Of a stretch of DNA of 64,000 bases, positions 1-10,681 are shown in pieces. Position 1 is the stretch's first letter. Each line of letters opens with the position of its first letter. Under the pieces are notes generated by a model that saw nothing but the letters and a program-made list of their open reading frames with translations, had not been told where the DNA came from and searched no databases. The position numbers and the translations under genes were made by a program. The DNA is from Meghimatium bilineatum (lineage: Eukaryota > Mollusca > Gastropoda > Stylommatophora > Philomycidae), in contig CM067306.1 of NCBI GenBank assembly GCA_034231615.1, positions 43,530,094-43,594,093 on the forward strand. Reading direction: 5' to 3'.

Positions 1-735
1 AGGCATCCTCAATCTCTTGGGAGAGGTAGGTTGCCTGATCTTCAGTAGAGTAGCACTGTCTGAAACCTGCTTGCTGTGATACCAGAAGGTTTTCACTTTC
101 AAGGTACCACTGCATCCTAAGATTGATAATGCGTTCCATTGTTTTACATAGACAGCTTGTGAGGCTGATGGGCCTGTAGTTGGAGACTATGTTGCTATCT
201 TTTCCTGATTTGAGGAGTGGTATCATTATTGCTTCTCTCCACGCCTGTGGTACATTACCTGTGGACCAGCTTGTGTTAAAGATCTGCAGTAGCTTTGCTC
301 TTGCTGCAATTCCCAGGTTTCTAATCATTTCATTGGACACTCCATCAGCTCCAGGGGACTTTTTCATTTTCAATTTGGATATTGCATGCTCCAGTTCTCT
401 CATTGTGATTGATGCCTCCATGACTTCAGGTATAGGTTCACCTTGTCCAATGTTTTGCTGGTTCTCTCGAACCTCCTGTTGTTTGTCTGGGCTGACTTTG
501 ACGTTATTGTCTTCTGCAAAAGAATCTGCAAAGTAATCAGCTGCATGTTTACCTGTTAAAATGTCTCTATCTTTATAAAGTGTGATCCTGGTATTTCTCC
601 CTGTACCTTCATCATTTAGTTGTTTTACAAGTTTCCATAATTTCCTAGTATCTCATTCTAGGTTCAGCGACTCTGTTTTTTCTTTCCAGCTGGCTTTTGA
701 TATCTCCCTGCAGGTGTCCAGTTCTACTAACATCG
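1..735 (-). pseudogene. LINE-A reverse transcriptase, N-terminal part
   Basis: On the minus strand, bases 735 down to 1 read as linker and RT fingers/palm start: WKEKTESLNLE, then LWKLVKQLNDEGTG, then LKMKKSPGADGVSNEM, W..G..P.AWREAIMIPLLKSGKD, NYRPISLTSCLCKTMERI and QAGFRQCYSTEDQATY. These are RT motifs 0 to 2a of non-LTR elements; the YADD catalytic box would lie beyond the window edge. One stop is seen after NLE. It is separated from its endonuclease by the inserted segment at 720-1128. Coding potential on the opposite strand here is a shadow. Confidence 0.85.
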
Positions 736-1128
736 TACTTAATACCGAATTCTTACAATATGATCATAGATGTGCGATGAATACAACCAGGGGCCCACAT
801 GAAGCAGTTTCAGCACATAACGCTTACCCATTATCTACTCATTACCAAGCATAACCCGTAACATTTTACTAATACTGAAAATCGAATAAGTGTAAATCAT
901 AAATGTAAATGATAACAATTATTACATTTTATTTGTAAGAAATAATAACTCTTGTTATGTGTCTGGAGGTACAGAGCGCGTTTCTGACGGTCAAAAACTG
1001 ATAGGTCTATGTGCAGAAAATAAACAAGCCTTCATTCATGAGATATTTTAGTATTGTCTAGCCATTCGTTGGTCGGTTTCCTCTTTAACGCAATGAAAAA
1101 CTACAGGAGAAATGTGCTTAGTAAATTT
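720..1128. mobile_element. unidentified ~410-bp insertion inside LINE-A
   Basis: The LINE-A protein breaks off at ARRTQ on one side and resumes at the linker (DTCREISKASWKEK) on the other. The AT-rich DNA between has no LINE coding. The 6-mer GTGTCC stands at both edges (714-719 and 1129-1134), as a short target duplication would. The ends share a weak inverted TACTAA motif, but no convincing long terminal inverted repeats are visible. A small DNA element (MITE) or a repair insertion are both possible. Confidence 0.5.
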
Positions 1129-2341
1129 GTGTCCGTCTGGCTTGTAACTTGGCTCTTTGAAATTTAGCCTTTGTTTGCTGATATTTGTTGTGATGTTCTT
1201 GGCTAGGTCTGTTCTCAGCCTGCTGTCTAGATGTTTCCATCTCATTTTGTAGCTTTTCCAGTTCATCATTCCAGTAGGGTTTGTAGTTTTTGCGTGCCCC
1301 CCTGGGTATGGTTTTACTAGCAGCATGTAGTATACATCTATTAAACTCACTCACTGCTCTATTGATGTCTTTGTCCAAGTTCAAGTCCTTAGCTAGAACA
1401 CTGGTTAAATGCTGGTACATTTTCCAGTCTGCCCTTTTATAATTCCACCTAGTGAGCGTGCTGCTGTCCTTGGTAAATTCATTGTGGATTTCCAGAAATA
1501 CTGGTCTGTGGTCACTACCTCCAAGCTGCTTTCTAACAACACGTGTGATGTTCCATTCCAAGCCTGGTGAGTGGAATGCCAGATCTGGTGTAGAGGTGGT
1601 GTGCCATGCTCTCGAGTAGAAGGTTGGCGAGTCTGCTGGCTGGTTAATAAGAATGAGATTATTTTCATCCTGCCAGCTCTCAAGTTCCTCACCTCTCTTG
1701 TCGATATGATCGTAGCCCCAGCTCTGAGAGTGGCTGTTGAAGTCACCACAAACCATAAGTCTCTCTTTGTCTGGAATTGTGTCTAGTGCCAATGGTTTAT
1801 CATTTGGGCAGTAGTAGTTCAGGAGATGGAATTCTGCACTGTCTGTTTTTAGGTGGAGCATCTGGTATTCTGCCCCTTCCATATATACTTCCAGCTGACA
1901 TGCGCTGATATTGTTTTTAACAAGTGTCAGAATTCCACCCTTTCGCCTGTCCTTTCTGTCAGATCGGTAGCATTGGTAGCCTCTGATTTTGAAGGCTATG
2001 TCGCTGCTGAGGTGTGTTTCTTGGATACAGCATATACTAACTTGTTCTTCACTGAGGACATTTTCAATTTCCAATTTTTTGCTGTATCCATCTCTTTTAC
2101 TGTTGACACCCTCAGCATTCCAGTGCATTATTTTTATTGGTCGTTTGTTTGTTTGGCCAGTAGCTCTATTCCCTTGCCTCCTGGCTCCTCGGGGCAATTG
2201 AGAAGGACTTCCAGTAACTGAGGTTGGGCCCTTTCGAGGTATAGTGCCCGGCACCTTCCCTGCCTGAACGTCCGCCACAGGGCAGGCACCATAACTATTT
2301 ATAGATGAAGACATGTTTCCATTGTGTTTTGTGCGTGGCAT
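1118..2341 (-). CDS. LINE-A endonuclease (EEP/APE-like) reading frame, 407 codons
   Basis: The ORF opens at an ATG (2341) and encodes a ~68-residue basic, low-complexity N-terminus followed by an exonuclease-endonuclease-phosphatase domain (about residues 69-300). Family landmarks are visible: MHWNAEGVNSKR at the domain start, the catalytic glutamate in CIQETHL, CGDFNSHSQSWG with its Asp and Asn, and GGSDHRP near the end. In LINEs this domain nicks the target DNA to prime reverse transcription. Residues ~310-407 are the linker before the RT, including YWNDELEKLQNEM. The frame ends where foreign DNA begins, so the stop is not the element's own; the native protein would continue into the RT. 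There are no internal stops, which suggests a fairly young copy. Confidence 0.85.
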   Translation of the reverse strand: MPRTKHNGNMSSSINSYGACPVADVQAGKVPGTIPRKGPTSVTGSPSQLPRGARRQGNRATGQTNKRPIKIMHWNAEGVNSKRDGYSKKLEIENVLSEEQVSICCIQETHLSSDIAFKIRGYQCYRSDRKDRRKGGILTLVKNNISACQLEVYMEGAEYQMLHLKTDSAEFHLLNYYCPNDKPLALDTIPDKERLMVCGDFNSHSQSWGYDHIDKRGEELESWQDENNLILINQPADSPTFYSRAWHTTSTPDLAFHSPGLEWNITRVVRKQLGGSDHRPVFLEIHNEFTKDSSTLTRWNYKRADWKMYQHLTSVLAKDLNLDKDINRAVSEFNRCILHAASKTIPRGARKNYKPYWNDELEKLQNEMETSRQQAENRPSQEHHNKYQQTKAKFQRAKLQARRTQIY

Positions 2342-2508
2342 CCTGATTATCTGTGCGCCTTTTGGCTGGATGCCTCCGTCTTCAGCACTCTGCTTACTTG
2401 GGCAGGACTATGGTCCTGCTCGAATGGGACTGCCCGACCAGTCTTAGTTTCAGCCCCTGATGGCTGAACTAAGCCCCATCACCTCTGCACGGTGCTGGTC
2501 TCGATGGG
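2342..2508 (-). other. LINE-A 5' leader
   Basis: These ~167 GC-rich bases upstream of the endonuclease ATG differ in composition from the AT-rich surroundings. They end sharply where a plus-strand LINE-B tail begins. By position this is the element's 5' UTR and would be expected to hold its internal promoter; no specific promoter motif was identified. Confidence 0.55.
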
Positions 2509-2705
2509 GGACACTTAAAGCGACATGAAAGTATTGAAAAACTGTTTTTAAAGTGCAGAGTGCAATGACTCGAAAAGAAGAGGAAGACCAAGAAGACGAT
2601 ATACCAACGACATGGAGGAATGTATGCACATGTCTCTGGTCAATGCAGGCCTACTTGTCTGGAACACAGAGGCAAGGTGTGACATTAACACTATACTGAC
2701 CTTTT
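2509..2705 (+). pseudogene. LINE-B C-terminal tail
   Basis: The plus strand reads GTLKRHESIEKL, then, after a disturbed stretch, KKRGRPRRRYTNDMEE and MSLVNAGLLVWNTEARCD. This matches the LINE-B end at 48440-48830 (FGHLKRQDDIERLILDG and CPCL..IQD). Such GRPRRRW segments form the C-terminal end of RT proteins in CR1/RTE-like LINEs. Upstream coding is cut off by the LINE-A insertion. Confidence 0.7.
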
Positions 2706-2749
2706 CAATCCCAAACTTCAGCAGATTAGCAGAATCAAATTCAGATAAT

Positions 2750-2825
2750 GAAATACGGTGTATTGTTTGAGGCGATATCTACACATTTCGGCATAAAACA
2801 TCCGACTTCAGCATGACTGTATTAA
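2750..2825 (-). repeat. SINE-X fragment
   Basis: About 70 bases match the middle of the SINE-X repeat best seen at 33745-34026: GCGATATCTAC, then CATCCGACTTCAGCATGAC. Both ends are lost. Confidence 0.6.
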
Positions 2826-2924
2826 TCAATTTGCAGCGTTATAGTTTTCTCTGTGATCTTATAAGCTCTTGGGGTAACTTCTATTGATTGCACTAGTCAG
2901 CGAATATACCTATCATTAAAGGTT

Positions 2925-3120
2925 GTGTCTAAACCCGACAGTGATATTCTCACAGAACATAACTATCATTCCTATTTCTGTCTAAATCTTACAATGCCAA
3001 TCTCCCAGGACATAACTATCATTACTATTTCTGTCTAAAGCTGGCACAGCCAATCTCACAGAACATAATTATCATTAATATTTATGTCTAAAGCTTACAG
3101 TACCAATCTCCAGAACATAA
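2925..3120. repeat. ~57-bp minisatellite, about 3.5 units
   Basis: Degenerate units share ACATAACTATCATT, TATTTCTGTCTAAA and GCCAATCTC.. in that order. Confidence 0.85.
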
Positions 3121-3149
3121 CAACTGTCTCCAATCCTGAAAGGAACAAT

Positions 3150-3425
3150 AACACATTTTTGAATTACATTCATTTTCATTTAATTTCCTTTGGCGTTGAA
3201 GTTAGTTTAATTTCTCTAAATATTGTTCTTCTGAGTGTTTCCTTTGGTCTACCCCTGGCTCTTCAACCTGTTGGTATCCATGCGAAAGATTGGTGGTGTA
3301 TTTTGTTATTGTCTGAGCGTAGGACATGTCCGATGTAGGACCAACGGCATTTTCTAATAATATCTGTGATGTAGTTATGATATGTTTCTTCTCTGATGTT
3401 TTCGTTGAATTATATGGTGTATAGC
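3150..3425 (-). pseudogene. LINE-C (RTE-like) C-terminal tail
   Basis: The minus strand reads WSYIGHVLRSDNNKIHHQS, then AWIPTG, RARGRPKETLRRTI and a short decayed end. This is the C-terminal RT tail also found at 27860-28250. Basic GRPK segments of this type end many RTE-like proteins. Only the 3' end is present, which is typical of 5'-truncated insertions. Confidence 0.75.
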
Positions 3426-3719
3426 AAATACATTTCGAACTATTGCTGAATTATCTTTAGACGCTACTGAAACATCGAATCATATCGCCAGTGCCGTGTA
3501 CACGACTGACTTTCGAACCTCGATCAAGTTTTATTTGTAAAAAGGGTTGTCAGAATTGTACAAAACCAACCATATAAAATATAATCAGTGCTAACAGAGA
3601 TGTTTTGAATGACCCGTCGCTGGTTCTACGGGTGTTTCTCAACTGTTCTCTGAATGAATGAGAAAACTAGCAGAGAAGACGTTCAATGGGAGTGTACTGA
3701 CACTGCATAGTATTCCAAT
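3426..3719. other. no recognised feature
   Basis: AT-rich sequence with no coding, array or SINE similarity that I can defend. Confidence 0.5.
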
Positions 3720-3985
3720 TGGTACAGCGGTTGCAGAATGTTAAGTCATTTATCTGTCGCCTAACAGACTCGGGTGTCGAGTCCACTTGTTATTAGAAGT
3801 TTGAAATACAAATTACTTCCGTGGTTCACAGACACTAGAAAGTACAGCACTTACCTAAGCCCATGCTCTGGGGATGCCGAGGAATGGCGTCTTCGCTACT
3901 GAGCAAGTGATGTAGGAGTCACTAGTTAGGACTTTCTACCTCACCCCTGACTGGGTAGCATACCTCGACCTCTACCTTAAGCATG
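3720..3985 (+). repeat. tRNA-derived SINE with TA-rich tail
   Basis: Starts with an A-box-like TGGTACAGCGGTT (3720-3732) and a B-box-like GGGTGTCGAGTCC (3772-3784) 40 bases later, the spacing of an internal Pol III promoter. A ~190-bp body unrelated to tRNA follows and runs straight into the (TA)n block, which may be its expanded tail. Confidence 0.65.
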
Positions 3986-4755
<770 letters not shown>

Positions 4756-5285
4756 CCTCTACTTGTTCTGGGTGAGTTCTCACAAACCTCCTACTTGTTC
4801 TAGGTTAGTTCTCACAAACCTCCTACTTGTTCTAGGTTAGTTCTCACAAACCTCCTACTGTTCTGGGTTAGTTCTCAGACACCTGCTACTTGTTGTGGGT
4901 TAGTTCTCATACACCTCTTACTTGTTCTGGGTTATTTCTCACACACTATCTGCTTGTTCTAGGTTACTTCTCACACGTCTATTACTTGTTCTGGGTTAGT
5001 TCTCCCGCACCTGCTATTTCTTCTGGGTTAGTTCTTACACGATTACTTTTTCTGTGTTAGTTCTCATACACTTTCTGTTTGTTCTAGGTTAGTTGTCACA
5101 TATTTGCTAATTGTCCTGGGTTAGTTCTCACACGCCTGTTACGTGCTCTAGGTTAGTTCTCACAAACCTACAACTTGTTCTGGATTAGTTCTTACACACC
5201 TGTTACTTGTTGTGGATTATTTCTCACACACCTCTTACACGCCTGTTACTTGTTCTGGGTTAGTACTCAAACGTCTGCTACGTAA
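4756..5285. repeat. ~31-36-bp minisatellite, about 16 units
   Basis: The core CTTGTTCTGGGTTAGTTCTC is repeated with drift; units vary in length and in the CACAAACCTCC part. The degeneracy suggests an old array. Confidence 0.92.
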
Positions 5286-5584
5286 CCAGATGCAGTTATG
5301 ATAGCAGAATGCGATGTGTTCTTCTTCACCTTTTCGCTGCGATATATGCATCACTAAACCACATCCGATATCACTATGATTTATTGGTAAGACTTGGATC
5401 CTCGGCGGCACTTTTTTCAATGTTAATGAGACAACGACCCCGTAAAAAAAATAATTTATATGTCGAGGGCCCGGTCCAAATAAATGCTGTATAGTCATAA
5501 ATACTCTTTCAAATTTTCCAAATAAACTTTAAGCATTCACTTTAAGATTTCCATTTTGAGTATTTAATTTTCATCTTCTTCAGC
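5286..5584. other. no recognised feature
   Basis: Unique sequence between an array and SINE-X; nothing recognisable. Confidence 0.45.
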
Positions 5585-5745
5585 GTTCATTCTCAAACTC
5601 CCGCTGGATCTCTCTTATAGCAGGACCATTGTTCTACTAGGATTCCAGCAGGATGCAGTCCAGAGAATGGAAATGTGTTGTGTCGCCGTTTTATTTGCGC
5701 TAATGGCTCGACACATCCGTCTTCGACGGTTGCATTTAGTTTAAG
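5585..5745 (-). repeat. SINE-X, partial, variant subfamily
   Basis: Starts after CTTCTTCAGCG (complement of the GAA-type tail), then TCTCAAACTCCC, GGATCTCTCTTATAG and CGCCGTTTTATTTGCGC. The same variant is seen at 37915-38047 and 46140-46265, so it is a distinct subfamily from the 33745 and 46812 copies. Confidence 0.75.
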
Positions 5746-5883
5746 CATTACTAGAAAAATTGTAGTAATAAACTGCAAGAAATAATGAAGATTGTTTGTG
5801 AGTACCTCAATGCCTATAGTCATATTGATTTAGATTAGCAACTGAAAAGAAAAATTGTAATTCACCATAAAAATCAAACTTAG

Positions 5884-6066
5884 CTTGGGAATAAGTCAGC
5901 TAAGCAGGGACAGCAGTCAGCTAAACAGGGGAAACAGTCAGCTAAACAGAGGAAACAGTCAGCTAAACAGAGGAAACAGTCAGCTAAACAGGGGAAACAG
6001 TCAGCTAAACAGAGGAAACAGTCAGCTAAACAGGGGAAACAGTCAGCTAAACAGATGAAGCAGCCT
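5884..6066. repeat. 21-bp minisatellite, about 8.5 units
   Basis: Unit core CAGCTAAACAGGGGAAACAGT. Period divisible by three, so the minus strand stays open as a LADCFPC heptapeptide; this is a by-product of the array, not a gene. Confidence 0.95.
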
Positions 6067-6444
6067 AGGATGTCAACTTGTCGTGGAAACAAGTATTATC
6101 ATATTGACTTCGCTATTTACATATGCGAACTATTTAGTTTAATAAACAAAATGATCGAGTATGGATCCGTCAGCTCCGAACACTAGTTCTATGACAAATT
6201 AAATACTTTGACATTTTTTAATGCAGTAATTAGCACAGCCAGCATAATTTATTGCAATATTTAAACTAAGTTTGTTCTCTTAATTACGTCTAAATCTGTG
6301 ATACAATCAGTGAAACTTGTAATATTTTGTGTGATGTTTTCTGTATATAAGCTTATTATTCTGGGATGTACTGAAGTGAAGAGAAAACATGATAGAAAGA
6401 ACATTGAACGGTATTTCCCTGTTTTAAGCAACGTCTGTGAAGAA
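6067..6444. other. no recognised feature
   Basis: AT-rich unique sequence. Confidence 0.4.
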
Positions 6445-6640
6445 AAGCAGTTTACGTAAATATGTGGTAGAATAACACAGTTTCACATAAATATGTGGCA
6501 GAAAAACACAGTTTCACATAAATATGTGGCAGAATAGCACAGTTTCACATAAATATGTGGCAGAATAACACAGTTTCAAATACATATGCGGCAGAGTAAC
6601 ACAGTTTCACATAAATATGTGGAAATTAACACAGAATAAA
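6445..6640. repeat. ~31-33-bp minisatellite, about 6 units
   Basis: Core ACAGTTTCACATAAATATGT followed by GGCAGAATA. Unit length and sequence are well conserved apart from the last two units. Confidence 0.93.
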
Positions 6641-6796
6641 TCAATGTGCGTGTTATTTAACATATACTTGAATATAATTTTTTTAAATATTTATCATGCA
6701 TTTCTAATTACTAAATGAATAAAAATTAATGCCCAGTATATTTTTATTCTGCGTGACCGTAACTTCACTGTGAACTGTGATTTCTAACTAAATGTT

Positions 6797-7012
6797 AATT
6801 AGTTATTCCACGAGGACCAATGATGGCACATAGGACGGATGTCATAAATTTCCATTTCACTCGTTTCATTGCAATTTGCTTTAGATCATTATTGTTTCTG
6901 ATACCTATGGTGGCACGTACTCTTGTAATAGTTCTACGTAAAGTCTCTTTTGGTCTTTCTGGTTTTCTCTTGCCCCTTGGTGACCACATCAAAGCTTGAC
7001 AAGGATCCAAAT
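6797..7012 (-). pseudogene. LINE-C (RTE-like) C-terminal tail
   Basis: The minus strand has an open frame with PCQALMWSPRGKRKPERPKE, LRRTITRV and KWKFMTSVLCAIIGPRGITN before the stop. It is the very end of the RT protein; the same end occurs at 34907-35014 and 54535-54830. The frame is intact over 70 codons, but the upstream RT is absent. Confidence 0.78.
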
Positions 7013-7014
7013 AT

Positions 7015-7240
7015 GACTAAATGTGATTTCTGGTAAATGTTAATTCTGGATGATTGTCACATCTGGACGATTGTCACTACTTGGTGATTGTGACATCTGG
7101 ATGATCGTGACTTCTGGACGATTGTCACTTCTGAGTAATTATGACGTCTGGATGATCAAGACTTCTGTGTGATCGTGATTTCTGGTGATTGTCACTTCTG
7201 GGTGGATGTGACTTCTGGGTATGTGTGACTTTTGTGACTA
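7015..7240. repeat. ~19-20-bp degenerate minisatellite
   Basis: Alternating GATTGTCAC/GATCGTGAC and TTCTGGATG/TTCTGGGTG blocks, about 11 units, abutting the LINE-C tail at 7012. Confidence 0.85.
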
Positions 7241-8061
7241 CATGGTGCTTATCCATTACATTAGTCCATATGTAATATGCAGTTGTATGACGTTCACGTA
7301 GTGTTCCAAATAAATTGCGAGCAACATTTGCTTTAGTGTTATTTTGTGCAATTACTGAGTTTATCCAGAGTTTATTCCAGACTATTACAGCTCTCTGAAT
7401 TGTATAATGCTTTGAGAATAATCCCCATTCGCACGGGAAATAAAAGCATAATTGCACATAATTAAGTGATGTTAAGCTTCAACAACAAGAACGTTTTACT
7501 GTAAGAGATATGGCATCTGCCAGTTATGTGCTGTTTCGCGGTCCTTAATCTGTGATCCTACCCCTGTAACCTGCAGGCATTCAATGTGTATCATATTGGA
7601 AGACATGAACAGGCATCTTGATATTGTCCAAATAATATAGCATATAATAATAGAGCCAGTTGAAGATAACACGGATAATAAGTATACTTTTAGTTAGCAA
7701 TGACTATATATATATCATTTGTTTCCACTCTACACGATGTAAATGTTCCAATAGTTTAGTAATCTCCCTTTGATTGTAGTATATTACGGCGCTAATGACG
7801 CGGCATATTGCGAAAAAAATGTAACATATTTATATGGCTTTATATAACAAGGAAACATGTTGACGATAACATACAAATGAAACGTACACTAAATAAAAAA
7901 GATAGTATTATCAAATAACATAGGTTTACCTCCCTATCTTGTTTTTTTTTAAAATGTCTACTGGATCATGGTCATATGAAAAACAATTATTTCATTGCTG
8001 TGGTCTCACAAAGGTTGATAATACCTTGAGCAGACGACACTAATGATGTTTTAGAACTGAT
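7241..8061. other. no recognised feature
   Basis: About 820 bases of AT-rich unique sequence. A minus-strand ORF near 7125-7457 is partly array and has no family motif. Confidence 0.45.
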
Positions 8062-8303
8062 GTAGTAGTCAACAATATGCTTAAACATCATATTCTTGTC
8101 AAATACGTTATAGTAGTCAACAATATGCTTAAACATCATATTCTTGTCAAATACGTTATAGTAGTCAACAATATGCTTAAACATCATATTCTTGTCAAAT
8201 ACGTTATAGTAGTCAACAATATGCTTAAACATCATATTCTTGTCAAATACGTTATAGTAGTCAACAATATGCTTAAACATCATATTCTTGTCAAATACGT
8301 TAT
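8062..8303. repeat. 48-bp tandem array, 5 almost perfect units
   Basis: Unit contains TAGTAGTCAACAATATGC, then TTAAACATCATATTC. Copies look identical, so the array is young or recently homogenised. Period 48 keeps frames open on both strands. Confidence 0.98.
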
Positions 8304-8439
8304 GCATGTATATAGTGATGCATTTTATTTATTGACGTAACCAGCATGAAGTCTGTACGAGTTGTGAAAAAAAGAACATTACGTGAATTTGGCAATACTT
8401 TCCTAACTTGGCAATATGTATCGTAATATAATATTCAGA

Positions 8440-8545
8440 ATAGAGTATTGTGAGGAGTTTTTGTAGAGAGTTTTGTGACGAGTTTATGTAAAGAGTATTG
8501 TGAGGAGTTTCTGTAAAGAGTAGTGAGATGAGTTTCTAGTTAGTG
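8440..8545. repeat. ~31-bp degenerate array, 3-4 units
   Basis: Units carry AAAGAGTATTGTGAGGAGTT with variants. Confidence 0.85.
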
Positions 8546-8872
8546 ATACATTTCATGTATTCTCTTTCGTTGACTGTTCCCTGCCGTATTGGTGCATGTT
8601 CAAGTGAACAAAATGTACATTTAATAATTCATTAAAATTTAATAACCATACCTCATTGAGAGAGAATTTTAATGAGTCAGCGAACCACAGGAACTATCAG
8701 CCTACATACACTTTGATATTTTCTTGGTGAAACTGATCACCTCATGGGTTTGCCAGGAGTTCAGTGACGTCGACTCATGCATAAACAATCTGTTTATATA
8801 ATTAATGTTGAAGTTACCCAGTTTCAACAGTGTAGTACATAAATATTCAGTAAACTAGAAATATGATGGGAA
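8546..8872. other. no recognised feature
   Basis: AT-rich unique sequence. Confidence 0.4.
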
Positions 8873-8913
<41 letters not shown>

Positions 8914-8942
8914 CTCTGTACAAGTGCATATATATATATATC
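8873..8942. repeat. (TA)n microsatellite in two blocks
   Basis: Two TA runs separated by about 20 non-repeat bases. Confidence 0.95.
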
Positions 8943-9447
8943 TTTATATCACAGGATACAGTATCTAAATAAATATAGATGCAATGACTTCAACAGCTAA
9001 ATGTAGATACAACAACAATTAAAATGGTTAACTAAACCTCATGACAGTTTTATACGTCCCGAATGTGCTATAAAAAAGCAAGCATTGTTGTCTTAAGGAT
9101 GTAATGTTGATTCTGGTTCTGCAATGGTTACTGGTTCAAACGATGGGTATGTACTGTTTCAATTCTCTGTTTTATAAACTGTCTTATATGTCTTGTATGT
9201 TCATTTTTGGAATTTATAAAAAGACATGCCAAGTACAATTAGTTATTTCCTTAAGTATGGCATATCAACGTTTGAAACTGGACTCAGTTGACCAATTGAA
9301 ACATTCTCAATTTCACAAACATTTGCTCCGTATGCAATCATAGAATGCACATGTATATGTGCACATCTCCTATGTAGAAACACTTGAAACATATGAACAA
9401 CTAAATCACACATTATGTATGTGAATTCAATTTTAAAAACACATTCG
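8943..9447. other. no recognised feature
   Basis: A 79-codon plus-strand ORF at 9104-9343 has no recognisable motif. Otherwise unique AT-rich sequence. Confidence 0.4.
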
Positions 9448-9572
9448 AGATCTCGTAACTAGTTATTCATCTCATCTACGGTCTTGTCACCATTCGAGTT
9501 CTCGTAACTATCTTAGAAATCTCATCTACGGTCTTGTCACCATTCGAGTTCTCGTAACTATCTTAGAAATCG
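9448..9572. repeat. ~53-bp array, about 2.5 units
   Basis: Units share ATTCGAGTTCTCGTAACTAT, then CATCTACGGTCTTGTCACC; the first unit is divergent. Confidence 0.9.
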
Positions 9573-9929
9573 CATAATTGGGGAGAATACTGTGGTGGTT
9601 CCCCGCCGCTTACCACATTCTTATTGGGAACATTTATATGAGGAACATCCATATGGGGAATATCCACGTTTATATCTTGTGCATTTGGCAACAATTTATA
9701 GCAGAAAAAGTGAGTTCCCAGAACTACACAGTTGAGCAGCTACCAGATATACTGGTGCCTACAAGTCTCGTCAATTTTTTTAAGATTAAAGGCAATAGAG
9801 ATGTGGGTCTATAGTAGAATGATCATTATATAATGAATTGCAGGAAAATCTATTGAGGACGTGCTACAACTGTCATCATTCGAGACGGTAGTTACTTAAT
9901 AATATCATAAAGTGTGTATTTTTATGATA
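9573..9929. other. no recognised feature
   Basis: Unique sequence. A 78-codon ORF without motifs starts at 9578. Confidence 0.4.
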
Positions 9930-10115
9930 TGTTTTGAGACAGGTCTGGAGATCATAGTTACAACAGGCAAGACAGAAGGCTACAGAAGTCTACACCTCAA
10001 AATATGTTTTGAGATAGGGATGTCTGGTGAACATAGTTAATCAATATAAGCTAAACTCACATGAGAACATAGTTATAACAAGCAAGATAGAAGGCTATAG
10101 AAATCTAAGACAATA
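9930..10115. repeat. imperfect duplication of a ~70-90-bp segment
   Basis: ATAGTTACAACAGGCAAGAC and AGAAGGCTACAGAA at ~9950 recur as ATAGTTATAACAAGCAAGAT and AGAAGGCTATAGAA at ~10070. Confidence 0.75.
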
Positions 10116-10291
10116 GTGTTTTTCTAATATGTTAGAAAATATTAGATGGCTTAACATTATAGTACGGCACAGAATCTACGAAGGACGTGATGAAAGATAC
10201 TTGATTTGTGGAGATATATGCTAGTCAATATGGAACATGGCGATAAAGATACCGTCATGTAATTATGTTCTTCAAATCAATATGTTCCTTA

Positions 10292-10681
10292 TACCACTAT
10301 TATGCTCCACACATCTCTATTATGTGCCACACATCACTATTATGTGCCACACATCACTATTATGCTCCACACATCACTATTATGTGCCACACATCAATAT
10401 TATGTGCCACACATCACTATTATGTGCCACACATCACTATTATGCCCCACACATCACTATTATGCCCCACACATCACTATTATGTGCCACACATCACTAT
10501 TATGTGCCGCACATCACTATTATGTGCCACACACCACTATTATGTGCCACACATCAATATTATGTGCCACACATCACTATTATGTGCCACACATCACTAT
10601 TATGCCCCACACATCACTATTATGTGCCACACACCACTATTATGCCCCACACATCACTATTATGTTCCACACATCATTATT
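10292..10681. repeat. 20-bp tandem array, about 19.5 units
   Basis: Unit CACTATTATGTGCCACACAT, with TGCCCC, TGCTCC and TGTTCC variants. The period is not a multiple of three and the unit has no plus-strand stop in any frame, so all three plus frames stay open for ~140 codons with the same 20-residue cycle. I read these as array artefacts. Confidence 0.98.

Larger units (their letters stand above)
1..2508 (-). mobile_element. LINE-A non-LTR retrotransposon, 5' end present, truncated by the window edge
   Basis: Read on the minus strand this is a non-LTR retrotransposon in the usual order: a GC-rich leader, an AP-type endonuclease reading frame, a linker, then the N-terminal part of a reverse transcriptase that runs off the window at base 1. 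A ~410-bp foreign segment (about 720-1128) separates endonuclease from RT. The upstream edge near 2508 abuts a plus-strand LINE-B tail that starts at the same point, so LINE-A probably inserted into LINE-B. The protein style (EEP endonuclease plus RT with a NYRPISLTSCLCKTMERI core) fits the Jockey/I group of LINEs; the exact clade is not decided. A second copy of the family starts at 63427 on the other strand. Confidence 0.88.

Noticed and set aside
1853-2221. 122-codon plus-strand ORF
   Set aside because: Antisense of the LINE-A endonuclease.
6797-7012. Short host protein (71 codons, basic)
   Set aside because: It is the C-terminal end of LINE-C, repeated at 34907 and 54535.
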